Origin: Candidatus Neoflavobacterium equi | Lineage (GTDB): Bacteria; Bacteroidota; Bacteroidia; Flavobacteriales; Flavobacteriaceae | Direction of reading: 5' to 3' | Assembly (NCBI GenBank): GCA_018065745.1 | Contig: JAGHSS010000244.1 | Location: 1 to 8,123 of the forward strand | DNA: 8,123 bases | In this document: piece after piece, positions 1 through 5,951 of the stretch | How the letters are laid out: the number at the start of each line of letters is the position of its first letter | Position numbering within the stretch: position 1 is the first letter of the stretch | Made by a program: the position numbers and the translations under genes | Notes under the pieces: model-generated | What the model saw: only the letters and a program-made list of their open reading frames with translations | Database searches by the model: none | What the model was told of the DNA's origin: nothing

Positions 1-105
1 TTGTGTATATTTTTTTTGATTTCAATGTGTAAGTTTTTTCAGATTTCTGTCGAGCTGTTTATTTTTCCACAATATTTTTTAGAGGTAAAATCCAAACATA
101 ACTAT

Positions 106-133
106 TTATGAAGTGCGTCATTTTTCTTCATAA
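106..133 (-). terminator. Weak hairpin downstream of the T9SS-protein gene
   Basis: An 8-bp perfect inverted repeat (TTATGAAG at 106-113, CTTCATAA at 126-133) encloses a 12-nt loop and begins about 20 bp past the stop codon of the gene at 154-957. In the minus-strand transcript it could end or protect the 3' end. It is AT-rich and no clear U run follows, so it may be chance. The rest of 1-153 shows no convincing coding sequence on either strand. Confidence 0.25.
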
Positions 134-153
134 TTTATTGAAAACTACCCCTC

Positions 154-957
154 TTACATTTTTAATATACTAGTATTGTATTTTCCTTCTGCAGTATTTA
201 TTTGTATGAAATAAGTTCCAGAATTTTGATTTTCCAAATTAATTTGATTTTCATAAGTGTCCTCATTTAGAAGAATCCTGCCCTCCAAACTCCAAATTTT
301 AATGTTTTTTAGACCTTCATTTTGAGGATAAATATGCAACACGCCCGATGTGGGATTTGGATACAATTTGATTTGAGAAATATCAGATCCGGACTTTGAC
401 ATCGTTTCATCCAAGTCAATAATGCTGAGGTTGTCCACTCTCAATCTCCCACCTCCAGCTCCTCCGCCGTTGTAAGCTCTAAATTCAAATCTCAAATTTA
501 CCGCATCAATGGGTGCAATGGATTCCGCAACAACGGTTGTCCATTCCATGTTGAACTCACTGAATTGACTAGGTTGAAACGGGTCATTGACCACATAAAT
601 GTTGGTGTTATTCACATCCCTCCACTGTGCCCAATGTCGCAAGCTTCCATTGTTTGAAACGTCTTTGTAGTCAAAGCTCAATTGGTATCTGTGGTTGGCA
701 ATAACCGGTACGTCAACATATCTCGCGGCAATATTCCCAGAGACAGGACTGATAATTTCCATGCTGATGTCCCCATCAGAAGCATCATTTGTGATTTTGT
801 TGAAAATTCCCTCCACCTGTTGATCATTTAAGTTACTCAACCAATTTTCAGGTCTCAGGGCTTCCCATTGTTCAAATGATCCATTTTCAATAAGTTGTGT
901 CTGTGCGTGTATGGATCCCATGGAGATCCCAATAATTAAGGCTGCCAATTTTTTCAT
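154..957 (-). CDS. Secreted jelly-roll-like protein with T9SS type A sorting domain
   Basis: This 267-residue protein is probably exported by Sec and then by the type IX secretion system. Residues 1-18 form a signal peptide with likely cleavage at IHA|Q. Residues about 20-185 look like a carbohydrate-binding-module-type beta-sandwich: an opening NGSFEQW...PENW, a central RYQLSFDYK strand, and a closing LRVDNLSI after a Gly-rich loop. Residues 198-267 match the T9SS type A C-terminal domain: LYPNPTSG with PNP at 200-202, then the IWSLEGR strand, SGTYFIQI and a short basic ending. Proteins with this domain are cleaved and either anchored to the cell surface or released. No catalytic domain is visible, so a binding or structural role is more likely than an enzymatic one; the ligand is unknown. 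It lies 89 bp downstream of the lipoprotein gene, with a strong hairpin between them, so expression from read-through or from its own promoter is unresolved. The ATG at 957 is the only start giving an intact signal peptide. Confidence 0.85.
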   Translation of the reverse strand: MKKLAALIIGISMGSIHAQTQLIENGSFEQWEALRPENWLSNLNDQQVEGIFNKITNDASDGDISMEIISPVSGNIAARYVDVPVIANHRYQLSFDYKDVSNNGSLRHWAQWRDVNNTNIYVVNDPFQPSQFSEFNMEWTTVVAESIAPIDAVNLRFEFRAYNGGGAGGGRLRVDNLSIIDLDETMSKSGSDISQIKLYPNPTSGVLHIYPQNEGLKNIKIWSLEGRILLNEDTYENQINLENQNSGTYFIQINTAEGKYNTSILKM

Positions 958-1001
958 CTGTATGATTTTTAATGATTTGACTCATTTTTGAATATACAAA
1001 T

Positions 1002-1029
1002 AATCCATTAACAAACGTGTTAATGGATT
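1002..1029 (-). terminator. Perfect 12-bp inverted repeat after the lipoprotein gene
   Basis: AATCCATTAACA (1002-1013) and its exact complement TGTTAATGGATT (1018-1029) flank a 4-nt loop, AACG on the plus strand. The element starts 17 bp past the lipoprotein stop codon, and the minus-strand RNA continues with AUUUGUAUAUU, a moderately U-rich tail. This fits an intrinsic terminator or a 3'-protecting hairpin for the receptor/lipoprotein transcript. The perfect symmetry and the TTAAC cores in both arms would also fit an operator for the downstream T9SS-protein gene, whose start is only 44 bp away. Rating it as a terminator is inference from position. Confidence 0.5.
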
Positions 1030-1046
1030 GATATATAAGTAGTTGA

Positions 1047-2207
1047 TTAAAGTCCAACGGTCCAGCCTTGTGCCCATGTTGGAACATTTGCCCCATTTCC
1101 AGCTCCACTAGCATTGGTCGTTTCAGTAAATGATTGGTCCACGTTTACACTAATATCTGCAGAGTTTTTACCTTTAGCCTTTGTCCCGACGTTATTAAAA
1201 GTTACATTTGAAATTTTAAGATCTGTAGGGATGTAGGATATCGTTTCATCGTGTTGAATGTCCAAACCTACTTTGAAATCTTGTATGTACACATTGTTAA
1301 AACGTCCTTTGGTTCCCACTCTCAGTTTCATAGCCTGATTCTCAGATCCAGGATCATCTTTCCCCAGACCAATGAGTGTCAGGTTTTCAATTGTTGGAAA
1401 AGAAATTGGTGTTGCATTGTAATTATTAGCATTGTTATCTGCTTCAATTCCCCTGTTGGCTTTACCTAAACCTTGTTTGGAATACCAAAATGAATTGGTT
1501 CCATTCCATCCTTCTGTCCAGTCAAATTGATCGTCTTCATTAAAAGTAGATACAATGTATTTGGTGTTGACCGTTCCTCCAAAAAATTCAATACCATCAT
1601 CAGATCCCGCGTGGAGTTGTACATACTCTATGGTAGTACCGTTCCCCACACCAAATAAAGAAAGTCCATTAAATTCTTTTTCAGCACTGTGGTTGTAACC
1701 CGCATATTCAATTCTCAAATATCTGATACTTCCAGAATTGTCGCTTACTTCTGTTCCTCCATAAGTCAAATCACTTACTTCTGCAGACGCGGTCAACCCT
1801 TTGTTGATTGGTGCTTTTCCACAAATGACCAATCCGCCCCATTTTCCAGGTTCTTTTACAGCAGCGGTCATCACAACAGGATTTGTCGCCGTTCCTTCCA
1901 CAAATATTTTTCCTCCTTGAGCTACTGCTATATAAGAAGTAAACGTTGTTCCAATGAGGGTAGTTCCTGCAGGTATTCTCAATGTTGCCCCGTTTTCAAC
2001 CACTAGTTTTCCCGTTAGTCTGTATGTTTTAGTTGCGTCCAAAGTAACCGTTCCGCTGTTGATGGTTCCCTGAAGGTTGTCCACTACCACTTCAAATCCA
2101 TTGTCGTTGTTTGAGCTGGATGAATCGTCACTTGAACAAGAGGTTGTGGCAAATATGCCGGTTGCCAAAAGTGTGATGGTCAATAGAGTTGTAAACTGTT
2201 TTTTCAT
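1047..2207 (-). CDS. Surface-type lipoprotein with predicted right-handed beta-helix
   Basis: This 386-residue lipoprotein has a signal peptide at residues 1-23 and lipidated Cys24. Its lipobox is degenerate (TTSC). The residues after Cys24 are SSDDSSSSNND; an acidic pair just after the Cys resembles the surface-export signal known in flavobacterial lipoproteins. Residues about 45-350 form short repeating strands typical of a parallel beta-helix: GKLVVENGATLRIPAGTTL, GGKIFVEGTATNPVVMTA, GSIRYLRIEYAGY, TIEYVQLHAGSDDGIEFFGG. The loops SDDGIEFFGGTVN (202-214) and NEDDQFDWTEGW (223-234) are rich in Asp, Glu and aromatic residues and could bind a cation or ligand. Relatives are common in Bacteroidota, where, as I recall, some carry the misleading name 'multidrug transporter'; no transporter features are present here. 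It sits 137 bp downstream of the TonB-dependent receptor, where SusD would be in a SusCD system, so it may act as that receptor's surface partner (inference). Its upstream region carries the same phased TAAC pattern as the receptor's. No catalytic motif is recognised. Confidence 0.85.
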   Translation of the reverse strand: MKKQFTTLLTITLLATGIFATTSCSSDDSSSSNNDNGFEVVVDNLQGTINSGTVTLDATKTYRLTGKLVVENGATLRIPAGTTLIGTTFTSYIAVAQGGKIFVEGTATNPVVMTAAVKEPGKWGGLVICGKAPINKGLTASAEVSDLTYGGTEVSDNSGSIRYLRIEYAGYNHSAEKEFNGLSLFGVGNGTTIEYVQLHAGSDDGIEFFGGTVNTKYIVSTFNEDDQFDWTEGWNGTNSFWYSKQGLGKANRGIEADNNANNYNATPISFPTIENLTLIGLGKDDPGSENQAMKLRVGTKGRFNNVYIQDFKVGLDIQHDETISYIPTDLKISNVTFNNVGTKAKGKNSADISVNVDQSFTETTNASGAGNGANVPTWAQGWTVGL

Positions 2208-2240
2208 TGTGTTGTTGTTTTTAGTTGTTTAATAACACTA

Positions 2241-2318
2241 CAAAGATGTGAAATGCTTATTGTCAGGGTGTTATCTAAAAATGATGAAATATTTAAGTAA
2301 TTGACAATTTAATGTTAG
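2241..2318 (-). promoter_or_regulatory. Candidate PhoB-type promoter of the lipoprotein gene
   Basis: On the minus strand, heptamers CTAACAT (2312-2318), TTAAATA (2290-2296) and ATAACAC (2268-2274) start 22 bp apart, that is two turns of an 11-bp phase. The last ends exactly 19 bp before CATCTTTG (2241-2248), which matches the Bacteroidota -7 box TAnnTTTG at all defined positions but the first. The start codon follows 33 bp later, behind an A/C-rich leader without a Shine-Dalgarno sequence. No TTTG is seen at the usual -33 place, which would fit an activator-dependent promoter. The same 44-bp and 19-bp distances occur upstream of the receptor gene. The remainder of the 137-bp gap shows only a weak 6-bp inverted repeat. 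Confidence 0.35.
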
Positions 2319-2344
2319 GTAATTGTTGTCTAAATGTATTCCAA

Positions 2345-5080
2345 CTAGAAGGTGTAGTTAACACTCAAATTCAATCCAGTCCCTTTGGTGTATTCCATGA
2401 TGTCAACTGTTTGAGTTGCGTTTTCTTGAACACGTCTTACTTTTGGGTTGCTGATGTTTTTAGCGTTCAACCCCATACCAATTTTTTTGTTGAATTGATA
2501 TTTTAAAACCAAATCCATGGTCCCAAATCCTTTGTCAACTAAATTTCCTTTGCTCTCCGTTCCCAATGCATAAAGGCGATCTGAGAAGTAATTAAAAACC
2601 AAGGTGGATTGAAATTGCTGTTGTTTCCAAGCTTTAAAATAACTCAAATCTGCATTTAGATTAAGGTTAGACGCTCCAGTAAAGGAAGCGCGTTTGTCTG
2701 TGAGGTTGATGTTGTAGTTGGTTTCGTTTCTGACCTTTTCACTGTCCAAATCCTGGGTTGTTTTCATATAAGAAAGATTTAACCCTGCGGTCAATTTGTT
2801 TTCATCTGTATCAGAGAAATCCCAAAGTTGTTTTCTCCCTTCAAACTCAACGCCATAAACATATCCGTTGTTTCCACTGTTGATAAAAGAGATGTCATTG
2901 GTTGCAGAAGCCAATGTGATTTCATTGATTGGATTTTGGATGTATTTACCAAAGGCAGTCACAGCAACTACTTCAGATTTTGTTGGAAACCATTCCCATT
3001 TCAAATCTAAATTGTAGTTGTCAGAAGCATACAAATCAGGATTGCCAATTTTAACTTCTGTTACATCCTCATACATAAACAAGGCACGTTCTTTAAATTG
3101 GGGTAGGGTGTAGGTCTTACTTAACCCAAGTCTGAAATTTTGATTGGTCGTTTGCGCATATTTCAAGGTCAGTTGAGGTAAAAATGCCTTTTTGCTGTAA
3201 TTGTTGTTGTTTCCAGCATTGTCCAATTGGGTTTTCCAAGCCACATTTTGTTGGATATCTTCCATTCTGAAACCTACAATTGCAAACAGGCGCTCGCTGA
3301 GTTTGTAATTTATGTTTGCGAATAGGGCATGTATGTTTTGATCCCCAGTGTAAAACTGCGGTGTCGTGTCTCCAGAATAGGTGTTGATGCTGAAAAGCCC
3401 TTGTGAAAAATTGGTTTGGTTGTAAAAAGCATCCAAGTTTTCAGGAGTTGCCATCTGTTGGTTGCTGTTGATTTTCATGTTGTACTGAATGGCATTAAAA
3501 GAGCGATCTTTAAATCTTCCGTTGTAACCTAAGGTTATTTTCCCCTTGGAATTCACTCCTTTTTCTCCAAGATTATAATCTAATGCAAGGGCAGTAGCCC
3601 ATTCGTTTTCTTTTAAATTTTGATAGTATCTGTGATTGTCAGAGGTGGTGTTGGTAGAAAACACATAGGCATTGACGTCGTTGTTGAATCTCAAGGTGTT
3701 TTGAGATCTGTCTGGCATGGCGCTGTTGACCTGATTAAAGGATCCTGCCCAATTCAAATTCAAACGGTCGTTTATTTTGTGTTGACCCAACAATTGATGT
3801 ATGTGCAGTTGGTTTTGTGTGTAGGTACTTCTGGAAATATAACCGTTGTCTTGTTCTGCAATGTCCCTGATATATCCTTCATAAATATCAGTCTTTAGTT
3901 GGGAGGCATTTAAGAACAGATAGTTGTAGCTGATTTTGTGGTCGTTGTTAAAACGATAATTTAAATTGGCCATTGCAGTGGTGTTGGTTTGATATTCACT
4001 GCTTGTTTGATCAAAGTTTTTTAAGTACTGATTTTGTGCTTGAGCCACCCTGTTGTAGCCTTCTTGGAAAGTGTAGTTGTTGTTGAATCCAACGGTAGCA
4101 AAAGCTTGTAATTCGTGGCCGTTTTTAAAGTCAAAAGACGTTCCACCTCTCAGGTTTATATTTCCTCCAACCGGTTGTTGTTTGCTGTAGTTCAAAGACC
4201 TGTCAAAGCTGTAAGCACTCAGGTTTTTATACATATCCTTGTTTTGTTGGTAGCCCATATTTGAAAACCCTTGGGCGGTGGCAAATCTCTTTTGTCCAAT
4301 GGCGTTGGTGTTTACCTGTGAACCCAACGCTATTTGGAATAACGTCTTGCCAGTAAAAGCCTTAGAATAAATGTCCACACCGCCACCAGCAAAATCTCCA
4401 TAGGTCTCACTTTGGTATACCTTGTCCATGTTGATATGAGAGATGATGTCTGTATTGAAGAAGTTAAGGTCAATGTTTTTCTTTTCAGGATCATTTGACA
4501 CTACCGGTAAACCATTCATATATGTTGCGTTATACCGGTCTCCCAAACCTCTGACATATATGGTACTGGATCCTTCTTGTTTGGATATTCCACTCATTTT
4601 AGTAACTGCAGCACTGGCGTCTCCAACGCCTTTTCTGCTCAATTCCTCAGCTCCAATACTGGTTTTGATTTGAACCGCCTTTCGTTGGTCTGCCAGCAGG
4701 GCATGTTCCATCTGTCTGTTGGTTTCCACCTTGATGACAATTTGATCAAGTGTCGCTCCATCTTCTTGCAGGTGCATTTCAACTTGAAATTGCGCCAGAT
4801 TGTTTGGGTTAATGGTTTGAGTAAATTCTTCTGTGTCATAATTAGCTGCCATGGCTTTTATGCGGTAAGAACCACTTTGAAGTTCTACAGTAAAGTTTCC
4901 CTCCTCATCTGCTTGAAATTCCCTTGACACTTGCGTTCCATCTGAGGGGTAACATATCAGAGTGGCATAAGGAATTGGTGTTTTTAACTCAGCATCTGTA
5001 CATTGTCCAGATAATTTACCTGTTTGAGCAAATCCTATGGTGTGCACCAATAGAAAAAGAATCCATAATCTAAAGTTCAT
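2345..5080 (-). CDS. TonB-dependent outer-membrane receptor
   Basis: This 911-residue protein is an outer-membrane beta-barrel that would import a substrate using TonB-ExbBD energy. Residues 1-18 are a signal peptide (GFA|Q). Residues about 21-105 form a carboxypeptidase-regulatory-like beta-sandwich, common at the N-terminus of Bacteroidota receptors. LDQIVIKVE (111-119) is a likely TonB box. The plug spans about 125-240 and holds IYVRGLGDRYNATYMNGLP (174-192) and GDFAGGGVDIYSK (228-240), motifs strongly typical of the family. The rest is a barrel of alternating strands ending in the aromatic-terminal LSVNYTF, as outer-membrane insertion requires. Length and domain order are normal and the gene looks intact. 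It is not followed by a SusD gene but by a beta-helix lipoprotein, so it does not look like a classical polysaccharide SusC. Divergence from a PhoBR-like pair suggests phosphate or an organophosphate compound as substrate, but that is inference; iron or another ligand cannot be excluded. The ATG at 5080 is chosen because the signal peptide begins there. Confidence 0.93.
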   Translation of the reverse strand: MNFRLWILFLLVHTIGFAQTGKLSGQCTDAELKTPIPYATLICYPSDGTQVSREFQADEEGNFTVELQSGSYRIKAMAANYDTEEFTQTINPNNLAQFQVEMHLQEDGATLDQIVIKVETNRQMEHALLADQRKAVQIKTSIGAEELSRKGVGDASAAVTKMSGISKQEGSSTIYVRGLGDRYNATYMNGLPVVSNDPEKKNIDLNFFNTDIISHINMDKVYQSETYGDFAGGGVDIYSKAFTGKTLFQIALGSQVNTNAIGQKRFATAQGFSNMGYQQNKDMYKNLSAYSFDRSLNYSKQQPVGGNINLRGGTSFDFKNGHELQAFATVGFNNNYTFQEGYNRVAQAQNQYLKNFDQTSSEYQTNTTAMANLNYRFNNDHKISYNYLFLNASQLKTDIYEGYIRDIAEQDNGYISRSTYTQNQLHIHQLLGQHKINDRLNLNWAGSFNQVNSAMPDRSQNTLRFNNDVNAYVFSTNTTSDNHRYYQNLKENEWATALALDYNLGEKGVNSKGKITLGYNGRFKDRSFNAIQYNMKINSNQQMATPENLDAFYNQTNFSQGLFSINTYSGDTTPQFYTGDQNIHALFANINYKLSERLFAIVGFRMEDIQQNVAWKTQLDNAGNNNNYSKKAFLPQLTLKYAQTTNQNFRLGLSKTYTLPQFKERALFMYEDVTEVKIGNPDLYASDNYNLDLKWEWFPTKSEVVAVTAFGKYIQNPINEITLASATNDISFINSGNNGYVYGVEFEGRKQLWDFSDTDENKLTAGLNLSYMKTTQDLDSEKVRNETNYNINLTDKRASFTGASNLNLNADLSYFKAWKQQQFQSTLVFNYFSDRLYALGTESKGNLVDKGFGTMDLVLKYQFNKKIGMGLNAKNISNPKVRRVQENATQTVDIMEYTKGTGLNLSVNYTF

Positions 5081-5102
5081 ATTGTGTGTGTGTTATTTTA
5101 TA

Positions 5103-5180
5103 CAAAACAAGAGATTGGATATAAATTTGAAGTTAGGCTGAGGTTATCTTTATGTAGTATGTAGATTACCATAGTGTTAA
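5103..5180 (-). promoter_or_regulatory. Candidate PhoB-type promoter of the TonB-dependent receptor gene
   Basis: Read on the minus strand, this region holds TTAACAC (5174-5180), GTAATCT (5163-5169), ATAACCT (5141-5147) and CTAACTT (5130-5136). They start at offsets 0, 11, 33 and 44 bp, all on an 11-bp phase; the unit at offset 22 (ACTACAT, 5152-5158) is degenerate. ATAACCT and CTAACTT make a 7-4-7 direct repeat, the layout known for PhoB boxes in other bacteria. The last repeat ends 19 bp before TTGTTTTG (5103-5110), which is TAnnTTTG with one mismatch. The start codon lies 22 bp beyond, after a leader containing a short CA repeat. The role is inferred from spacing and from the neighbouring phoB-like gene. 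Confidence 0.4.
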
Positions 5181-5206
5181 CATATTAAATTATTGTAAAG
5201 TGCTCT

Positions 5207-5233
5207 TTTGACCTTATATTATGATTAACTTTG
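5207..5233 (+). promoter_or_regulatory. Candidate sigma-A-type promoter of the phoB-like gene
   Basis: TAACTTTG (5226-5233) is an exact match to the Bacteroidota -7 consensus TAnnTTTG, and TTTG (5207-5210) stands where a -33 element would be. The 15-bp spacer is a little shorter than usual. Transcription would begin near 5240, giving a leader of about 20 nt before the ATG at 5262. The leader has no Shine-Dalgarno sequence, as is normal for the phylum. The phased TAAC repeats assigned to the divergent receptor gene lie immediately upstream, so shared regulation or autoregulation is possible. Confidence 0.45.
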
Positions 5234-5261
5234 TTTTGAACAAACGCATAAAACGTTTCAA

Positions 5262-5951
5262 ATGAAAAAAAAAGACATCAAGATTTTACTTGTTGATGAT
5301 GAACCGGATATCCTGGAAATTGTCGGTTACAACCTCAAGCAAGAAGGATATCAGATATTTACTGCTGAAAATGGCATGGAGTCCATTGAGGTGGCAAAAA
5401 AAGTAGTACCTCACTTGATTTTGATGGATGTCATGATGCCTGAAATGGATGGTATTGAAGCCTGTGCTCAAATAAGAGCGATTCCGGCTTTACAACATGT
5501 AATTATAAGTTTTCTGACGGCGAGGAGTGAAGAATATTCTCAGTTGGCAGGATTTGAAGCGGGAGCAGATGACTACATAGCCAAACCTGTAAAACCAAAA
5601 GTGTTGGTCAGCAAAGTCAAAGCGTTGTTGCGCAGGTTGCGTTCTGATAAGGAACAGCATGAAGACACCCTTAATTTGGGCGGGATTGAAATCAACAGAG
5701 AAGAGTATAAGGTGTTTATTCAAGGGGAAGAATTGGTGTTGCCAAGAAAAGAATTTGAATTGTTTTACCTTTTGGCTTCCAAACCGGGTAAAGTTTTTAA
5801 AAGAGAGGAAATTTTGGACCGCGTTTGGGGAAATGAAGTGATTGTTGGTGGAAGAACCATTGATGTTCACATCAGAAAACTGAGAGAAAAAGTAGGTGAA
5901 GATTTATTCAAAACCATCAAAGGTGTTGGATACAAAATAGAGATGCCCTAA
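5262..5951 (+). CDS. phoB: PhoB-like response regulator (OmpR/PhoB family)
   Basis: This 229-residue cytoplasmic DNA-binding regulator would be activated by phosphorylation from the kinase encoded just downstream. The receiver domain (about 6-122) has every expected residue: acidic pair D12-D13, phospho-acceptor D56 in LILMDVMMPEMDG, switch T86 and K108 in the KP motif. The stretch FLTARSEEYSQLAGFEAGADDYI is typical of PhoB-type regulators in Bacteroidota. Residues about 133-227 form the winged-helix effector domain, with LPRKEFELFYLLASKPGKVF and the recognition region GGRTIDVHIRKLREK, ending GVGYKI. The length is standard. The start is the ATG at 5262, followed by nine A encoding Lys2-Lys4. 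It is co-transcribed with the kinase gene (TAA immediately followed by ATG) and diverges from the receptor gene across a 181-bp gap. Family assignment is firm; the name phoB rests on sequence feel and context and is less certain, since other OmpR-family regulators look similar. Confidence 0.92.
   Translation: MKKKDIKILLVDDEPDILEIVGYNLKQEGYQIFTAENGMESIEVAKKVVPHLILMDVMMPEMDGIEACAQIRAIPALQHVIISFLTARSEEYSQLAGFEAGADDYIAKPVKPKVLVSKVKALLRRLRSDKEQHEDTLNLGGIEINREEYKVFIQGEELVLPRKEFELFYLLASKPGKVFKREEILDRVWGNEVIVGGRTIDVHIRKLREKVGEDLFKTIKGVGYKIEMP

Noticed and set aside
93..100. TATGTTTG on the minus strand, an exact TAnnTTTG box pointing left out of the window
   Set aside because: No -33 element is seen upstream at a suitable distance and no start codon follows on the minus strand before the window ends, so it cannot be tied to a gene.
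2304..2326. ACAATT / AATTGT inverted repeat after the receptor stop codon as a terminator
   Set aside because: Only six AT-rich pairs with an 11-nt loop and no U run; too weak to call.
3620..3898. Plus-strand open frame of 92 codons inside the receptor gene, and similar open frames opposite the other genes
   Set aside because: They lie antisense to well-supported genes, show no recognisable domains or signals, and are expected by chance opposite long open frames.
5083..5092. Short GT/CA dinucleotide repeat just before the receptor start codon as a phase-variable tract
   Set aside because: Only about five units, too short to expect frequent slippage; it fits the A/C-rich unstructured leaders seen on neighbouring genes.
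5265..5273. Run of nine A at codons 2-4 of the phoB-like gene
   Set aside because: Poly-Lys starts encoded by A runs are common in AT-rich genomes, and there is no sign of a shifted frame.
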